A stretch of 64,000 nucleotides of DNA from Promicromonospora iranensis (GTDB lineage: Bacteria > Actinomycetota > Actinomycetes > Actinomycetales > Cellulomonadaceae), in NCBI RefSeq assembly GCF_028994775.1, contig NZ_JAJQMN010000010.1, positions 186,656 to 250,655 of the forward strand, given 5' to 3'. Position 1 is the stretch's first letter. Each line of letters starts with the position of its first letter. The position numbers and the translations under genes were made by a program. Under the pieces are notes generated by a model. It was not told the origin of the DNA. It was given only the letters and a program-made list of their open reading frames with translations, and made no database searches. Below are positions 40,047 to 48,599 of this stretch, in pieces.

Positions 40047-41455
40047 CCGGCCTGCTCGACCCGGCCACGGCCGCCGTCGTCGTGCGAGGGGCGGCGGTGG
40101 TGGTGCCCCTGCTCGCGGTGGTCGTTCTCTGTGCCTGGCGGACGCCGGACCCGCGCGCCGTCGGTGCGGCGGTCACCGCGACGGCGTGGGCCGCGCTGCT
40201 GCTCCTGCCGCTGAACGTCGCCGCGCCGTCGTTCGGCTGGTGGACGTTCCACGCCACAGGGGCCGTCTGGCTCGGTGTGCCCGTCGACCTCTGGCTCGGC
40301 TGGTCGCTGCTCTGGGGTGCTGTGCCCGCACTGGTGCTCAGCTGCCTGCGGGGAGATCGGGCGCAGGCCGCCCACCCGAACGTCGTCCGACCCGCTCGCC
40401 CCGACAGGTCCGGGCCGGGCAGCGGGCACTGGCCGCTCCTGCTCCTCGCCGCCGCCCTGGTCTGGCTGGACCTGGCCGTCATGCCGCTCGGTGAGCCCGT
40501 GGTCGTGCTCGGCGAGCACTGGCTGGTCGGTGAGGCGGTAGGGGTTGTGACCGCCCTGGCCCCGGCGTTGTTCCTGGCCCGCTGGACGCTGCACCGGACC
40601 CACGTCGTCGTCCGGGCATGGGCGCAGGCGGTGTGGGCCGGCGGCCTCCTGCTCACCCTCCCCGTCATCACGCTGGCGCCCGAACCGCACTGGCCGGCGG
40701 TCGTCACGTCGACGGGCGTCCAGCTCACGCTCCTCGTGTGCCTGCCAGGCCTGGCCGCGATGCGGGAGCTCGCCGCCGTCGGGCGCGGCACCCCGCTGCC
40801 GTACGACCCGCCGTCGCGCCTGGTCACCTCCGGGCCCTACGCGTACATGCGCAACCCGATGCAGACCACGATCGCCGCCGCCTACACAGGGCTCGCGCTC
40901 ACCCTCGGGGAGCCCGCGCTGCTGCTCGGCACCCTGGTCGCCGTCGGATACTCCGCGGGGCTGGGCGAGTGGCACGAGGGAGAGCAGCTCCGGCAGGCGT
41001 TCGGTGAGCCCTACCGGGCCTACCGTGCGTCGGTGCGGTCCTGGCTGCCGCGCTGGCGTCCCGCGCCCGTGATACCCGCGGCCACGCTGTGGGTCGCCGC
41101 CGACTGCGTGCAGTGCACCGGCGTCGCCCGGTGGTTCGTGCGCCACAACCCGGTTCACCTGCGCATTCGCCCAGCAGCGGAGCATCCGGAGGTCCTGTAC
41201 CGCGTCACCTACGAGGTGTTCGGCATGCTCGGTGAGGCCTCCGGCCCGACGCTCGTCGTGCGTGCCCAGGGTGTCGCCGCGATCGCCCGCGCGCTGGGGC
41301 ACGTCCACCTCGGCTGGGCGCTCGCGGGCTGGGCGCTCGATCTGCCGGCCGTGCGGCACTTCGCTCAGCTGGGCGCTGACGCTTTCGGGGCGGGGCCGAG
41401 GGCGTCCCGAACGGGAACGTGTTCCTCGGGTGTCGCCGCGAGCGGGCATGCGTGA
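40043..41455 (+). CDS. Membrane methyltransferase (ICMT/PEMT-like) fused to a DCC-type thiol-oxidoreductase-like domain
   Basis: The 470-residue protein appears to be a fusion. The first about 345 residues are a polytopic membrane protein ending in a region like isoprenylcysteine carboxyl methyltransferases/phospholipid methyltransferases: RLVTSGPYAYMRNPMQTT, then GEWHEGEQLRQAFGEPYRAYRASVRSWLPR. The last about 120 residues start with WVAADCVQCTGVARWFVRHNP, resembling the DCC (DUF393) thioredoxin-like family with its CxxC, and continue with GVAAIARALGHVHLGWALAGW, similar to the family's C-terminal part. Methylation of an isoprenoid or lipid substrate is inference. It is translationally coupled (GTGA) to the START-like membrane protein. 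The final 25 residues are low-complexity. Confidence 0.65.
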   Translation: MTGLLDPATAAVVVRGAAVVVPLLAVVVLCAWRTPDPRAVGAAVTATAWAALLLLPLNVAAPSFGWWTFHATGAVWLGVPVDLWLGWSLLWGAVPALVLSCLRGDRAQAAHPNVVRPARPDRSGPGSGHWPLLLLAAALVWLDLAVMPLGEPVVVLGEHWLVGEAVGVVTALAPALFLARWTLHRTHVVVRAWAQAVWAGGLLLTLPVITLAPEPHWPAVVTSTGVQLTLLVCLPGLAAMRELAAVGRGTPLPYDPPSRLVTSGPYAYMRNPMQTTIAAAYTGLALTLGEPALLLGTLVAVGYSAGLGEWHEGEQLRQAFGEPYRAYRASVRSWLPRWRPAPVIPAATLWVAADCVQCTGVARWFVRHNPVHLRIRPAAEHPEVLYRVTYEVFGMLGEASGPTLVVRAQGVAAIARALGHVHLGWALAGWALDLPAVRHFAQLGADAFGAGPRASRTGTCSSGVAASGHA

Positions 41456-41494
41456 GCAGGCGGTTCGTCGAGCGATAACGCTGTCCAGTTTACA

Positions 41495-41532
41495 ACTTTT
41501 GCTTGACTGCCGACAGAAGTACCTCGTAGGTT
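41495..41532 (+). promoter_or_regulatory. Promoter with overlapping ROK-type operator, copy A
   Basis: The -35 TTGACT (41503-41508) and -10 TAGGTT (41527-41532) are 18 bp apart. A 26-bp imperfect palindrome, ACTTTTG (41495-41501) and CAGAAGT (41514-41520), covers the -35 box. The same arrangement occurs at 45964-46000. It would repress the gene starting at 41568 when bound. Confidence 0.7.
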
Positions 41533-41567
41533 CTAGCCGCAAGGTCAATGCCGACCGAGGAGATCTC

Positions 41568-44500
41568 ATGACACAACGTGGAACCAGTATCCGCGCGAGA
41601 CAGGCTGCCGCAGGCGCGACCGCCGTCGCGCTGACAGCAGTGATGCTGGCAGGGACCGTCCCCGCCGCTTCGGCGGCAGACGACCTGCCGCCGCAGGAAC
41701 CCGGCGTCACCCTGAGGACCTATGACATGGCGCGCGACCTGAGCGAGCTGTGCACGCTCCGCTCCGGCCAGACACCGAACGTCGACCAGCTGAAGCCGAC
41801 CATCGACTACGCGACAGAGGCCGACTTCGGCATGGGCGAGCGTTTCATCGCGCACGCGCTCGCCAACCTGTCGGTGCCGTCCGCCGGGAACTACGAGTTC
41901 CGGCTCACGAGCGACGACGGTTCGCGACTCGTGATCGACGACGCCGAGGTCATCGACAACGACGGCCTGCACGGCGCGGAGTCGAAGGAGGGCACCGTCG
42001 CCCTCGAGGCGGGGGTCCACGACCTGCGCGTGGAGTACTTCGACAACACCAACGACAACATCCTGAAGCTCGAGTGGCGTCCGCCGGGCGCGACGGACTT
42101 CGTCGTCGTCCCCGAGAGCGTGCTGAGCACCGAGGCCGGCGTCGTGCGCGTGACGGCACCGGGCACCAAGTACTGCGAGGGTTCGGACGAGACGGCGGGC
42201 GACGGCATGCGCCTCGACTCCGTGTACCCGGGCTACACGCTGACGGACCTGCGCCCCGAGGGCTTCGAGCCCATGGTCGCCGGGCTCGACTGGACCGACG
42301 ACGACCGCCTCGCCGTGGTCACGTCCGGCTCGGTGAGCCCCGGCGGCTGGGTCGAGAACCCCGAGCCGGGCGAGGTGTTCCTGCTCGACAACGTGACGGG
42401 CGAGACCTCGAAGGACGAGGTGACCTACGAGAAGGTCGCCACCGACCTGTTCAACCCCATGGGCATCGCCGTGATCGAGGACTCGATCTACGTGTCCGAG
42501 CGGGACAAGCTCACCGAGCTCACGGACCCCGACGGTGACGGCTTCTACGACGAGCACCGCACGGTGGCCGAGTGGCCGTTCGGCGAGAACTTCCACGAGT
42601 TCGCGTTCGGCCTGCTGCACGACGACGACTACTTCTACGTGAACCTGTCGGTCGCCATCAACAACGGCGGCGCCACCACGGACCCGCAGCCGGCCGAGAA
42701 CCGCGGCACCTCGATCAGGATCGACCGCGAGACCGGTGAGGTCGAGTACGTGGCCGGCGGCCTGCGCACGCCGAACGGCATGGTCAAGGGCCCCGACGGC
42801 GAGCTGTTCGTGATGGACAACCAGGGCGCCTGGCTGCCCAGCTCGAAGCTGGTGCACGTCGAGGAGGGCAAGTTCTTCAACCACTTCACGAACCCGGCCG
42901 GTCCGTTCGACGACCAGCCCGTCTCCGCCCCGGCGCTCTGGGTGCCCCAGAACGAGATCGGCAACTCGCCGAGCGGCCCGGTGCAGCTCGAGGAGGGTCC
43001 GTACGCGGACCAGCTCGTGTTCGGTGACGTCACCTACGGCGGTCTGCAGCGCGGTTTCCTCGAGAAGGTCGAGGGTGAGTACCAGGGCGCGGTGTTCCGG
43101 CACACGGCCGGCCTGGAGGCCGGCGTCAACCGTACGATCGTCGGGCCCGACGGCGCTCTGTACGTCGGCGGCATCGGCGAGGGCGGCAACTGGAGCGAGC
43201 CGGGCAAGCTGCGCTACGGCCTGCAGAAGCTGACGCCGAACGGCGAGGACGCCTTCGACATGACCGAGATGCGGGTCACCAAGAAGGGCTTCGAGGTCGA
43301 GTACACGCAGCCGCTCTCGGACGAGACGGTGGCGAAGATCGCCGAGGACCCGAACGCCGCGTTCCGGATGGACCACTGGCGCTACGTGCCCACGCGGTCC
43401 TACGGCGGGCCGAAGATCGACGAGCAGCAGCTGTTCGTCTCTCGCGCCAAGGTCTCCAAGGACCGCACGAAGGTGACGCTCACGGTGGACGGGCGCCAGC
43501 CCGGGTACGTGGTGCACCTGCGCAGCCCGCGTCCGTTCGCGGACGTCGAGGGTCGCGAGCTGTGGAACACCGAGGCCTGGTACACGCTCAACGCGATCCC
43601 CGGCTACAAGGCTCCCGCAGGGTTCCAGGAGGCGGAGGAGGCGACGCTCCGCGGCAGCGCGAACGCGGCCAACGAGCACAACGGCTACTCCGGCTCCGGG
43701 TTCGCCGCCGGGTTCAACCAGCCAGGCGCCTCGGCGACCTTCACGACCACCGCGCGCCGCACGGGCAGCGTCCCGGTGCACCTGCGGTACGCCAACGGGC
43801 CTAACCCGTTCGAGGGCACCAAGACGCTGTCGGTGCTCGTCAACGGCGAGGAGGTCGAGCCGTGGGCGCTGGAGTCCACCGGCACGTGGAAGACCTGGGC
43901 GACCGCTACCCGGTCGTTGGACCTGCGCAAGGGCGTCAACACCATCACCCTGCGCTACGACGAGGACGACGACGGCAACGTCAACCTCGACTTCCTCAAG
44001 GTCGGCGGCGGTGACGACATCTGCGAGGCGAAGGAGTACGAGCAGGGCTACACCGCGCTGTTCGACGGCACGCTGGCCTCGCTGGACGGCTGGAACATGG
44101 CTGGTCCGGGCTCGTTCGCCCGGCAGAGCGACTGCACCATGCGCGGCAACGGCGGCATGGGCCTGCTCTGGCACTCCACGGAGCTGAACGAGTACAGCCT
44201 GAAGCTGGACTGGAAGCTCAACAAGGACGACAACGGCGGTGTCTTCGTCGGCTTCCCGGACCCGGGCAACGACCCGTGGGTCGCCGTCAACCAGGGGTAC
44301 GAGATCCAGATCGACGCCACCGACGAGGCGGACCGCACCACGGGCGCGATCTACACCTTCCAGGGCGCCGACCCGGAGGCCGTGGAGCGGGCGCTCAAGC
44401 CGGTGGGCTCGTGGAACTCCTACGAGATCCGGGTGGAGGGGCAGACCATCAAGGTCCTGCTCAACGGTGAGCTGGTGAACGACTTCGTCAGCACCGACCC

Positions 44501-44606
44501 CGCGCGCGACCTCAGCCAGGGGTTCATCGGCCTCCAGAACCACGGCCAGGGCGAGGCGGTGGGCTACCGCGACGTCCGGGTCAAGGACCTGAGCGACGCC
44601 GGCTGA
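41568..44606 (+). CDS. Secreted PA14 / dehydrogenase-like propeller / CBM6-like / DUF1080 (3-keto-disaccharide hydrolase) protein
   Basis: This 1012-residue exported protein probably acts on oxidised glycosides outside the cell. After a Sec signal peptide (cleavage near ASAADD, residue 37) come a PA14 domain (about 46-198; EYFDNTNDNILKLEWRPPG) and a glucose/sorbosone-dehydrogenase-like propeller (about 211-570; NPMGIAVIEDSIYVSERDK, GGLRTPNGMVKGPDGELFVMD). A CBM6-like domain follows (about 685-810, starting QEAEEATL), then a DUF1080 domain (about 827-1012; YTALFDGTLASLDGW, DNGGVFVGFPDPGND). DUF1080 proteins are linked to cleavage of 3-keto glycosides. ATG 41568 has GAGGAG six bases before it. 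The promoter carries the operator also found before the sugar importer. No cofactor-binding residues could be verified. Confidence 0.82.
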   Translation: MTQRGTSIRARQAAAGATAVALTAVMLAGTVPAASAADDLPPQEPGVTLRTYDMARDLSELCTLRSGQTPNVDQLKPTIDYATEADFGMGERFIAHALANLSVPSAGNYEFRLTSDDGSRLVIDDAEVIDNDGLHGAESKEGTVALEAGVHDLRVEYFDNTNDNILKLEWRPPGATDFVVVPESVLSTEAGVVRVTAPGTKYCEGSDETAGDGMRLDSVYPGYTLTDLRPEGFEPMVAGLDWTDDDRLAVVTSGSVSPGGWVENPEPGEVFLLDNVTGETSKDEVTYEKVATDLFNPMGIAVIEDSIYVSERDKLTELTDPDGDGFYDEHRTVAEWPFGENFHEFAFGLLHDDDYFYVNLSVAINNGGATTDPQPAENRGTSIRIDRETGEVEYVAGGLRTPNGMVKGPDGELFVMDNQGAWLPSSKLVHVEEGKFFNHFTNPAGPFDDQPVSAPALWVPQNEIGNSPSGPVQLEEGPYADQLVFGDVTYGGLQRGFLEKVEGEYQGAVFRHTAGLEAGVNRTIVGPDGALYVGGIGEGGNWSEPGKLRYGLQKLTPNGEDAFDMTEMRVTKKGFEVEYTQPLSDETVAKIAEDPNAAFRMDHWRYVPTRSYGGPKIDEQQLFVSRAKVSKDRTKVTLTVDGRQPGYVVHLRSPRPFADVEGRELWNTEAWYTLNAIPGYKAPAGFQEAEEATLRGSANAANEHNGYSGSGFAAGFNQPGASATFTTTARRTGSVPVHLRYANGPNPFEGTKTLSVLVNGEEVEPWALESTGTWKTWATATRSLDLRKGVNTITLRYDEDDDGNVNLDFLKVGGGDDICEAKEYEQGYTALFDGTLASLDGWNMAGPGSFARQSDCTMRGNGGMGLLWHSTELNEYSLKLDWKLNKDDNGGVFVGFPDPGNDPWVAVNQGYEIQIDATDEADRTTGAIYTFQGADPEAVERALKPVGSWNSYEIRVEGQTIKVLLNGELVNDFVSTDPARDLSQGFIGLQNHGQGEAVGYRDVRVKDLSDAG

Positions 44607-44648
44607 CCTCGCGGTCGAGCTGACACAGCGCTGGTCGAGCTGACACCT

Positions 44649-44696
44649 CGCTGGTCGAGCTGGTCGAGACCCAGGTCTCGACCAGCTCGACCAGCG
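44649..44696. terminator. Perfect 23-bp palindrome with 2-nt loop
   Basis: Arms 44649-44671 and 44674-44696 are exact reverse complements around CA. It stands between the converging secreted-protein gene and the ROK gene. The central CGAGACC-CA-GGTCTCG is identical to the palindrome at 2048-2103, with the flanking CTGGTCGAG word repeated several times around it. Confidence 0.7.
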
Positions 44697-44749
44697 GTGG
44701 CGGCTCGACCAGCGTCGTGCTCTGTCGCCGGCGACCCGTCCGGCGCCTG

Positions 44750-45931
44750 CTACGCCACCAGACGGTCGACCGCCTCCGACGAGAGCGCCTGGTCGACCGC
44801 CATGGCGCTCGCACCGAGGACGCCGGCCTGGGTGCCGGTCCGGGCGGTGACGATGCGCAGGTGCTGCGTCGCCAGGGGCAGGGACCGCTGGTAGACCACC
44901 TCGCGGATGCCTGCCACGATGTGCTCGCCGGCGTCGGCCAGGATGCCGCCGATCACGATCATCGACGGGTTGAGCAGGCTCACGCTCGTCGCGAGCACGG
45001 CACCGATGTCGCGGCCGGCCTGGCGGACGGCCTGGCTCGCGGCGACGTCCCCCGCCCGCACCATGGCGACGACGTCCGCGGGCTTCTCGGCGCCCTCCAG
45101 CGCGTTCGCGACGGCGAGCCCGCTCGCTATCGCCTCCAGGCAGCCGACGTTGCCGCATCGGCACACGACGTCAGTGACGCCCGGCACCGCGACGTGCCCG
45201 ATGTCGCCCGCCGAACCCTGGGCGCCGCGCCGGAGCGCGCCGTCGGCGATGATGCCGGCGCCGATGCCCGTGGCGACCTTGACGAACAGCAGGTCCGCGA
45301 CCTCGGGCCAGGCTGTCCGGTGCTCGCCGAGGGCCATGATGTTCACGTCGTTGTCGACGAGCACCGGCGCGTGGAACCGCGCGCCGAGGATGGCGGGTAC
45401 GTCGGCGTCGTCCCAGCCCGGCATGATCGGCGGGTTGTTCGGCTTGCCGGTCGCGTGCTCCACCGGCCCCGGCAGGCCGACGCCGACGCCGGCGAGCTCG
45501 CTGGTGGACCGGCCGGCCTCGCGCAGCAGCTCGGCGCCCGTCCGCGCGACCTGGTCGAGCACGGTGTCGGGACCGTCGGTGATCAGCAGCGGCAGCTCAC
45601 GCTGCGCCAGGATGGTGGAGGCGAGGTCGGTCAGGGCGAACCGCGCGTGCGTCGCGCCGAGGTCGACCCCCAGCACCACCCGGGCGGACGGCGCGAACGC
45701 GAACGTCGCCGGCGGGCGGCCCCCGGTCGAGGAAGCCTCGCCGGCCGGGGCGATGAGCCCGGCCGTCATGAGCAGGTCGATGCGTGCCGCGACGGTCGAC
45801 CGGGCCTGGCCCGTGACGGCCGCGAGATCGGCCCGCGTGCGGGGCCGCCCGTCGCGCAAGAGCTGGAACATGTCCCCCGCTCCAGAGACCTTGGGCGCCT
45901 GCTGAAACACTTCCCGTGCCACTTCCACCAT
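44750..45931 (-). CDS. ROK-family transcriptional repressor
   Basis: The 393-residue protein combines an N-terminal winged helix-turn-helix (about 15-75; RTRADLAAVTGQARSTVAARI) with a ROK sugar-kinase-like domain. The ROK domain shows VVLGVDLGATHARFALTDL, the second signature VATGIGAGIIADGALRRGAQGSAGDIGHV and the zinc motif CRCGNVGCLEAIASG. Such XylR/NagC-type regulators bind a sugar and release operators of transport and catabolic genes. It is divergent from the ABC importer, and the operator-like palindrome at 45964-45989 lies between them and again before the gene at 41568. ATG at 45929-45931 is chosen; a TTG at 45943 in the same frame is less likely. Confidence 0.9.
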   Translation of the reverse strand: MVEVAREVFQQAPKVSGAGDMFQLLRDGRPRTRADLAAVTGQARSTVAARIDLLMTAGLIAPAGEASSTGGRPPATFAFAPSARVVLGVDLGATHARFALTDLASTILAQRELPLLITDGPDTVLDQVARTGAELLREAGRSTSELAGVGVGLPGPVEHATGKPNNPPIMPGWDDADVPAILGARFHAPVLVDNDVNIMALGEHRTAWPEVADLLFVKVATGIGAGIIADGALRRGAQGSAGDIGHVAVPGVTDVVCRCGNVGCLEAIASGLAVANALEGAEKPADVVAMVRAGDVAASQAVRQAGRDIGAVLATSVSLLNPSMIVIGGILADAGEHIVAGIREVVYQRSLPLATQHLRIVTARTGTQAGVLGASAMAVDQALSSEAVDRLVA

Positions 45932-45963
45932 GCCTCTAGTCAATCATGGTCAACGAAGTTGCG

Positions 45964-46000
45964 ACTTTTGCTTGACCGTCGCCAAAAGTCCCTCTACGTT
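45964..46000 (+). promoter_or_regulatory. Promoter with overlapping ROK-type operator, copy B; leaderless
   Basis: The -35 TTGACC (45972-45977) and -10 TACGTT (45995-46000) are 17 bp apart, and the ATG at 46007 follows six bases later, so the message should be leaderless. A 26-bp palindrome, ACTTTTG (45964-45970) and CAAAAGT (45983-45989), covers the -35 box exactly as at 41495-41532. Confidence 0.75.
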
Positions 46001-46006
46001 CATTCC

Positions 46007-47545
46007 ATGGTCGACGTGGACCCCCCTGGGGCAGAGCAACGGGCGCAGCAGCCCCTGCTGCAGATGCGTGGCATCGTGAAGGAGTTCCCCGGCGCGCGGG
46101 CACTCGACGGCGTGGACCTCGAGGTCCGCCCGGGCGAGGTGCACTGCCTGCTGGGTCAGAACGGGGCTGGCAAGTCCACCCTGATCAAGGTCTTGGCCGG
46201 TGCGCACCAGCCCACGGCGGGTGAGGTGCTGCTCGACGGCGAACCGGTGACCATCCCGGATCCGGTCGCGGCCCTCGGTCTCGGCATCGCGACGATCTAC
46301 CAGGAGCTGGATGTCGTCGACGGGCTCACCGTCGCCGAGAACATCTACCTCGGGCACGAGCTCGCACGGGGCGGCGTCACCCGCCGGTCCGACGCGGCCC
46401 GGAACACCCGGGAGATCCTGAAGCGGCTCGGCCACCCGGAGATCTCGCCGCACCGCGAGGTGGGCAGCCTGCCGGCGGCCGGCAAGCAGATCGTCTCGCT
46501 GGCCCGTGCGCTGTCCCGGGACGCGCGCGTGGTCGTCATGGACGAGCCGTCCGCCGTGCTGGACTCCGAGGAGGTCGAGAACCTCCACCGGATCGTGCGT
46601 GAGCTCACCGCCGACGGTGTCGCCGTCATCTACATCTCGCACCGGCTCGAGGAGATCCGCCAGCTCGGTCACCGCATCACGGTGATCAAGGACGGCCGCA
46701 CGGTCGCGACGAGCCTGTCCGTGGCGGACACGCCGACGGACGAGCTGATCAAGCTCATGACGGGTCGCGCGGTCGAGTACTCGTTCCCGAAGCGTCCCGG
46801 CGTCCCCGAGGACGCCGCGCCGGTTCTCGAGGTCAGCGACCTCGGGCTCGGCGACGTCTTCTCCGACGTCTCCCTGACCGTGCGGGCGGGCGAGATCGTC
46901 GGCCTGGCGGGCCTCGTCGGCTCCGGCCGCTCCGAGATCCTGGAGACGATCTACGGCGCCCGGCGGGCGACGTCGGGCACCGTGCGGATGGGCGGCAAGC
47001 GCCTACGACCCGGTGTGCACGCGGCGGTCGCCGCGGGCATGGGTCTGTGCCCCGAGGAGCGCAAGAGCCAGGGCCTGCTCCTGGACGAGCCCGTCTACCG
47101 GAACATCACCCTGTCCTCCTTCGCGCGCCTGGCGCACGGCGGCTGGCTCGACGAGGGAGCGGAGCGTGCCGCGGCGCGCGAGCAGGTCGAGGCACTCGAG
47201 CTGCGGCCCGCCTCCGTGGACCGCGAGGCGCGCACGCTCTCGGGCGGCAACCAGCAGAAGGCGCTGCTCGCCCGCTGGCTCGTGCACGGATGCCGTGTCC
47301 TGCTGCTCGACGAGCCCACCCGGGGCGTCGACGTGGGAGCGCGCTCCGAGATCTACAACCTGATCCGCAGGCTGGCCGACGACGGCGCCGCAGTCATCGT
47401 CGTCTCCAGCGAGATCCCCGAAGTACTGGGCCTGGCAGACCGGGTTCTGGTCATCTCTGACGGCCGGACTGTTCACGACAGCCCGGCCGACGACATCGAC
47501 GAGCACCGAGTGCTCGACCTGGTCATGGAAGGAAGTGTCTCGTGA
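46007..47545 (+). CDS. Sugar ABC transporter ATPase (RbsA/MglA/XylG type)
   Basis: This 512-residue double-ABC protein powers a carbohydrate importer of the CUT2 class. The first module (about 18-255) has Walker A GQNGAGKSTLIKVLAG, Walker B VVVMDEPSAVLD and the CUT2 phrase YISHRLEEIRQLG. The second module (about 270-505) has the degenerate Walker A GLVGSGRSE typical of the class, then CPEERKSQGLLLDEPVYRNI and LSGGNQQKALLARWL. It starts an operon with permease (overlapping by 4 nt), binding protein and a Gfo/Idh oxidoreductase. ATG 46007 follows the -10 box by six bases, with no ribosome binding site. The substrate is unknown; the context suggests a mono- or anhydro-/keto-sugar. Confidence 0.94.
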   Translation: MVDVDPPGAEQRAQQPLLQMRGIVKEFPGARALDGVDLEVRPGEVHCLLGQNGAGKSTLIKVLAGAHQPTAGEVLLDGEPVTIPDPVAALGLGIATIYQELDVVDGLTVAENIYLGHELARGGVTRRSDAARNTREILKRLGHPEISPHREVGSLPAAGKQIVSLARALSRDARVVVMDEPSAVLDSEEVENLHRIVRELTADGVAVIYISHRLEEIRQLGHRITVIKDGRTVATSLSVADTPTDELIKLMTGRAVEYSFPKRPGVPEDAAPVLEVSDLGLGDVFSDVSLTVRAGEIVGLAGLVGSGRSEILETIYGARRATSGTVRMGGKRLRPGVHAAVAAGMGLCPEERKSQGLLLDEPVYRNITLSSFARLAHGGWLDEGAERAAAREQVEALELRPASVDREARTLSGGNQQKALLARWLVHGCRVLLLDEPTRGVDVGARSEIYNLIRRLADDGAAVIVVSSEIPEVLGLADRVLVISDGRTVHDSPADDIDEHRVLDLVMEGSVS

Positions 47546-48519
47546 GCGGACGATCGGCCCTGTCAGGGCCGGCCCTGCGAATGGGGGGCCTCGTGCTCGC
47601 CCTGATCCTGCTGTGCGTCGTCGGGATCGCCACCACAGGTGGACGGTTCGCCAGCGCCGGCAACATCACCACGATCCTCAGCCTCGCTGCGGTGACCGGG
47701 GTGGTCAGCATCGGCATGACGTTCGTCATCACCGCCGGTGGCATCGACCTCTCGGTCGGCTCGGTGCTCGGTCTGGCCACCGTCTGGGCCTCCACACTGT
47801 CCACCCAGTACATGGCCGAGGACTACGGCTGGTGGGTCATGGTGGTCACCGCGCTGGCGGTCGGCCTGGCGGCGGGCCTGATCAACGGCGCCCTCGTCGC
47901 GTACGGCAAGGTACCGGCCTTCATGGCCACCCTCGCCATGCTGGCCGCGGCCAAGGGCCTCGCCGAGCTCATCGCCGGCCGGCAGACGCAGCGTGTCGAG
48001 GTGGACCCGTTCCTCGACGTCTTCCGCGCCGACCTGCTCGGCCTGCCGGTGATCGTGTGGATCTTCGTCGTGGTCGCGGCCGCGGGCTGGTTCCTGCTGA
48101 ACCGCACCACCTTCGGTCGACGCACCGTCGCGGTGGGCGGCAACCCGGAGGCCGCGCGCCTCGCCGGCATCAAGATCAAGCGCCACACGCTCTACCTGTA
48201 CGGGCTGACGGGCCTCACCGCGGGTATCGGTGCCGTGATGATGCTGGCCCGCACCACGGCCGGTTCCTCGACGACCGGGACGCTCCTCGAGCTGGACGTC
48301 ATCGCGGCGGTCGTGGTCGGTGGCACGCTGCTGGCCGGCGGCCGCGGCACCATCACCGGCACCGTGCTGGGCGTGCTCATCTTCTCGACGCTCACCAACG
48401 TGTTCATCCTCAACAACATCGACAGCTCGGTCCAGGCGATCGCCAAGGGCGCGATCATCGTGGGCGCCGTGCTCCTGCAGCAGTGGTTCGCCGCGCGCGA
48501 GAAGTCGACGAGCACCTGA
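47542..48519 (+). CDS. Sugar ABC transporter permease (RbsC type)
   Basis: The 325-residue integral membrane protein forms the channel of the CUT2 importer. It has eight or more hydrophobic segments and the family phrases TFVITAGGIDLSVGSVLGLATV and FMATLAMLAAAKGLAELIAG. TTFGRRTVAVGGNPEAARLAGIK and AVVVGGTLLAGGRGTITGTVLG complete the pattern. Only one permease gene is present, so it is expected to form a homodimer. GTG 47542 overlaps the ATPase stop (GTGA). The binding-protein gene follows after 80 nt. Confidence 0.95.
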   Translation: MSGRSALSGPALRMGGLVLALILLCVVGIATTGGRFASAGNITTILSLAAVTGVVSIGMTFVITAGGIDLSVGSVLGLATVWASTLSTQYMAEDYGWWVMVVTALAVGLAAGLINGALVAYGKVPAFMATLAMLAAAKGLAELIAGRQTQRVEVDPFLDVFRADLLGLPVIVWIFVVVAAAGWFLLNRTTFGRRTVAVGGNPEAARLAGIKIKRHTLYLYGLTGLTAGIGAVMMLARTTAGSSTTGTLLELDVIAAVVVGGTLLAGGRGTITGTVLGVLIFSTLTNVFILNNIDSSVQAIAKGAIIVGAVLLQQWFAAREKSTST

Positions 48520-48599
48520 GCCGCGGCCGCGGGACGGCCGCCTACCCCGACACCTTTCAGTCAACCCAGTAGCTACACCCCGGATCAAGGGAGATCACC

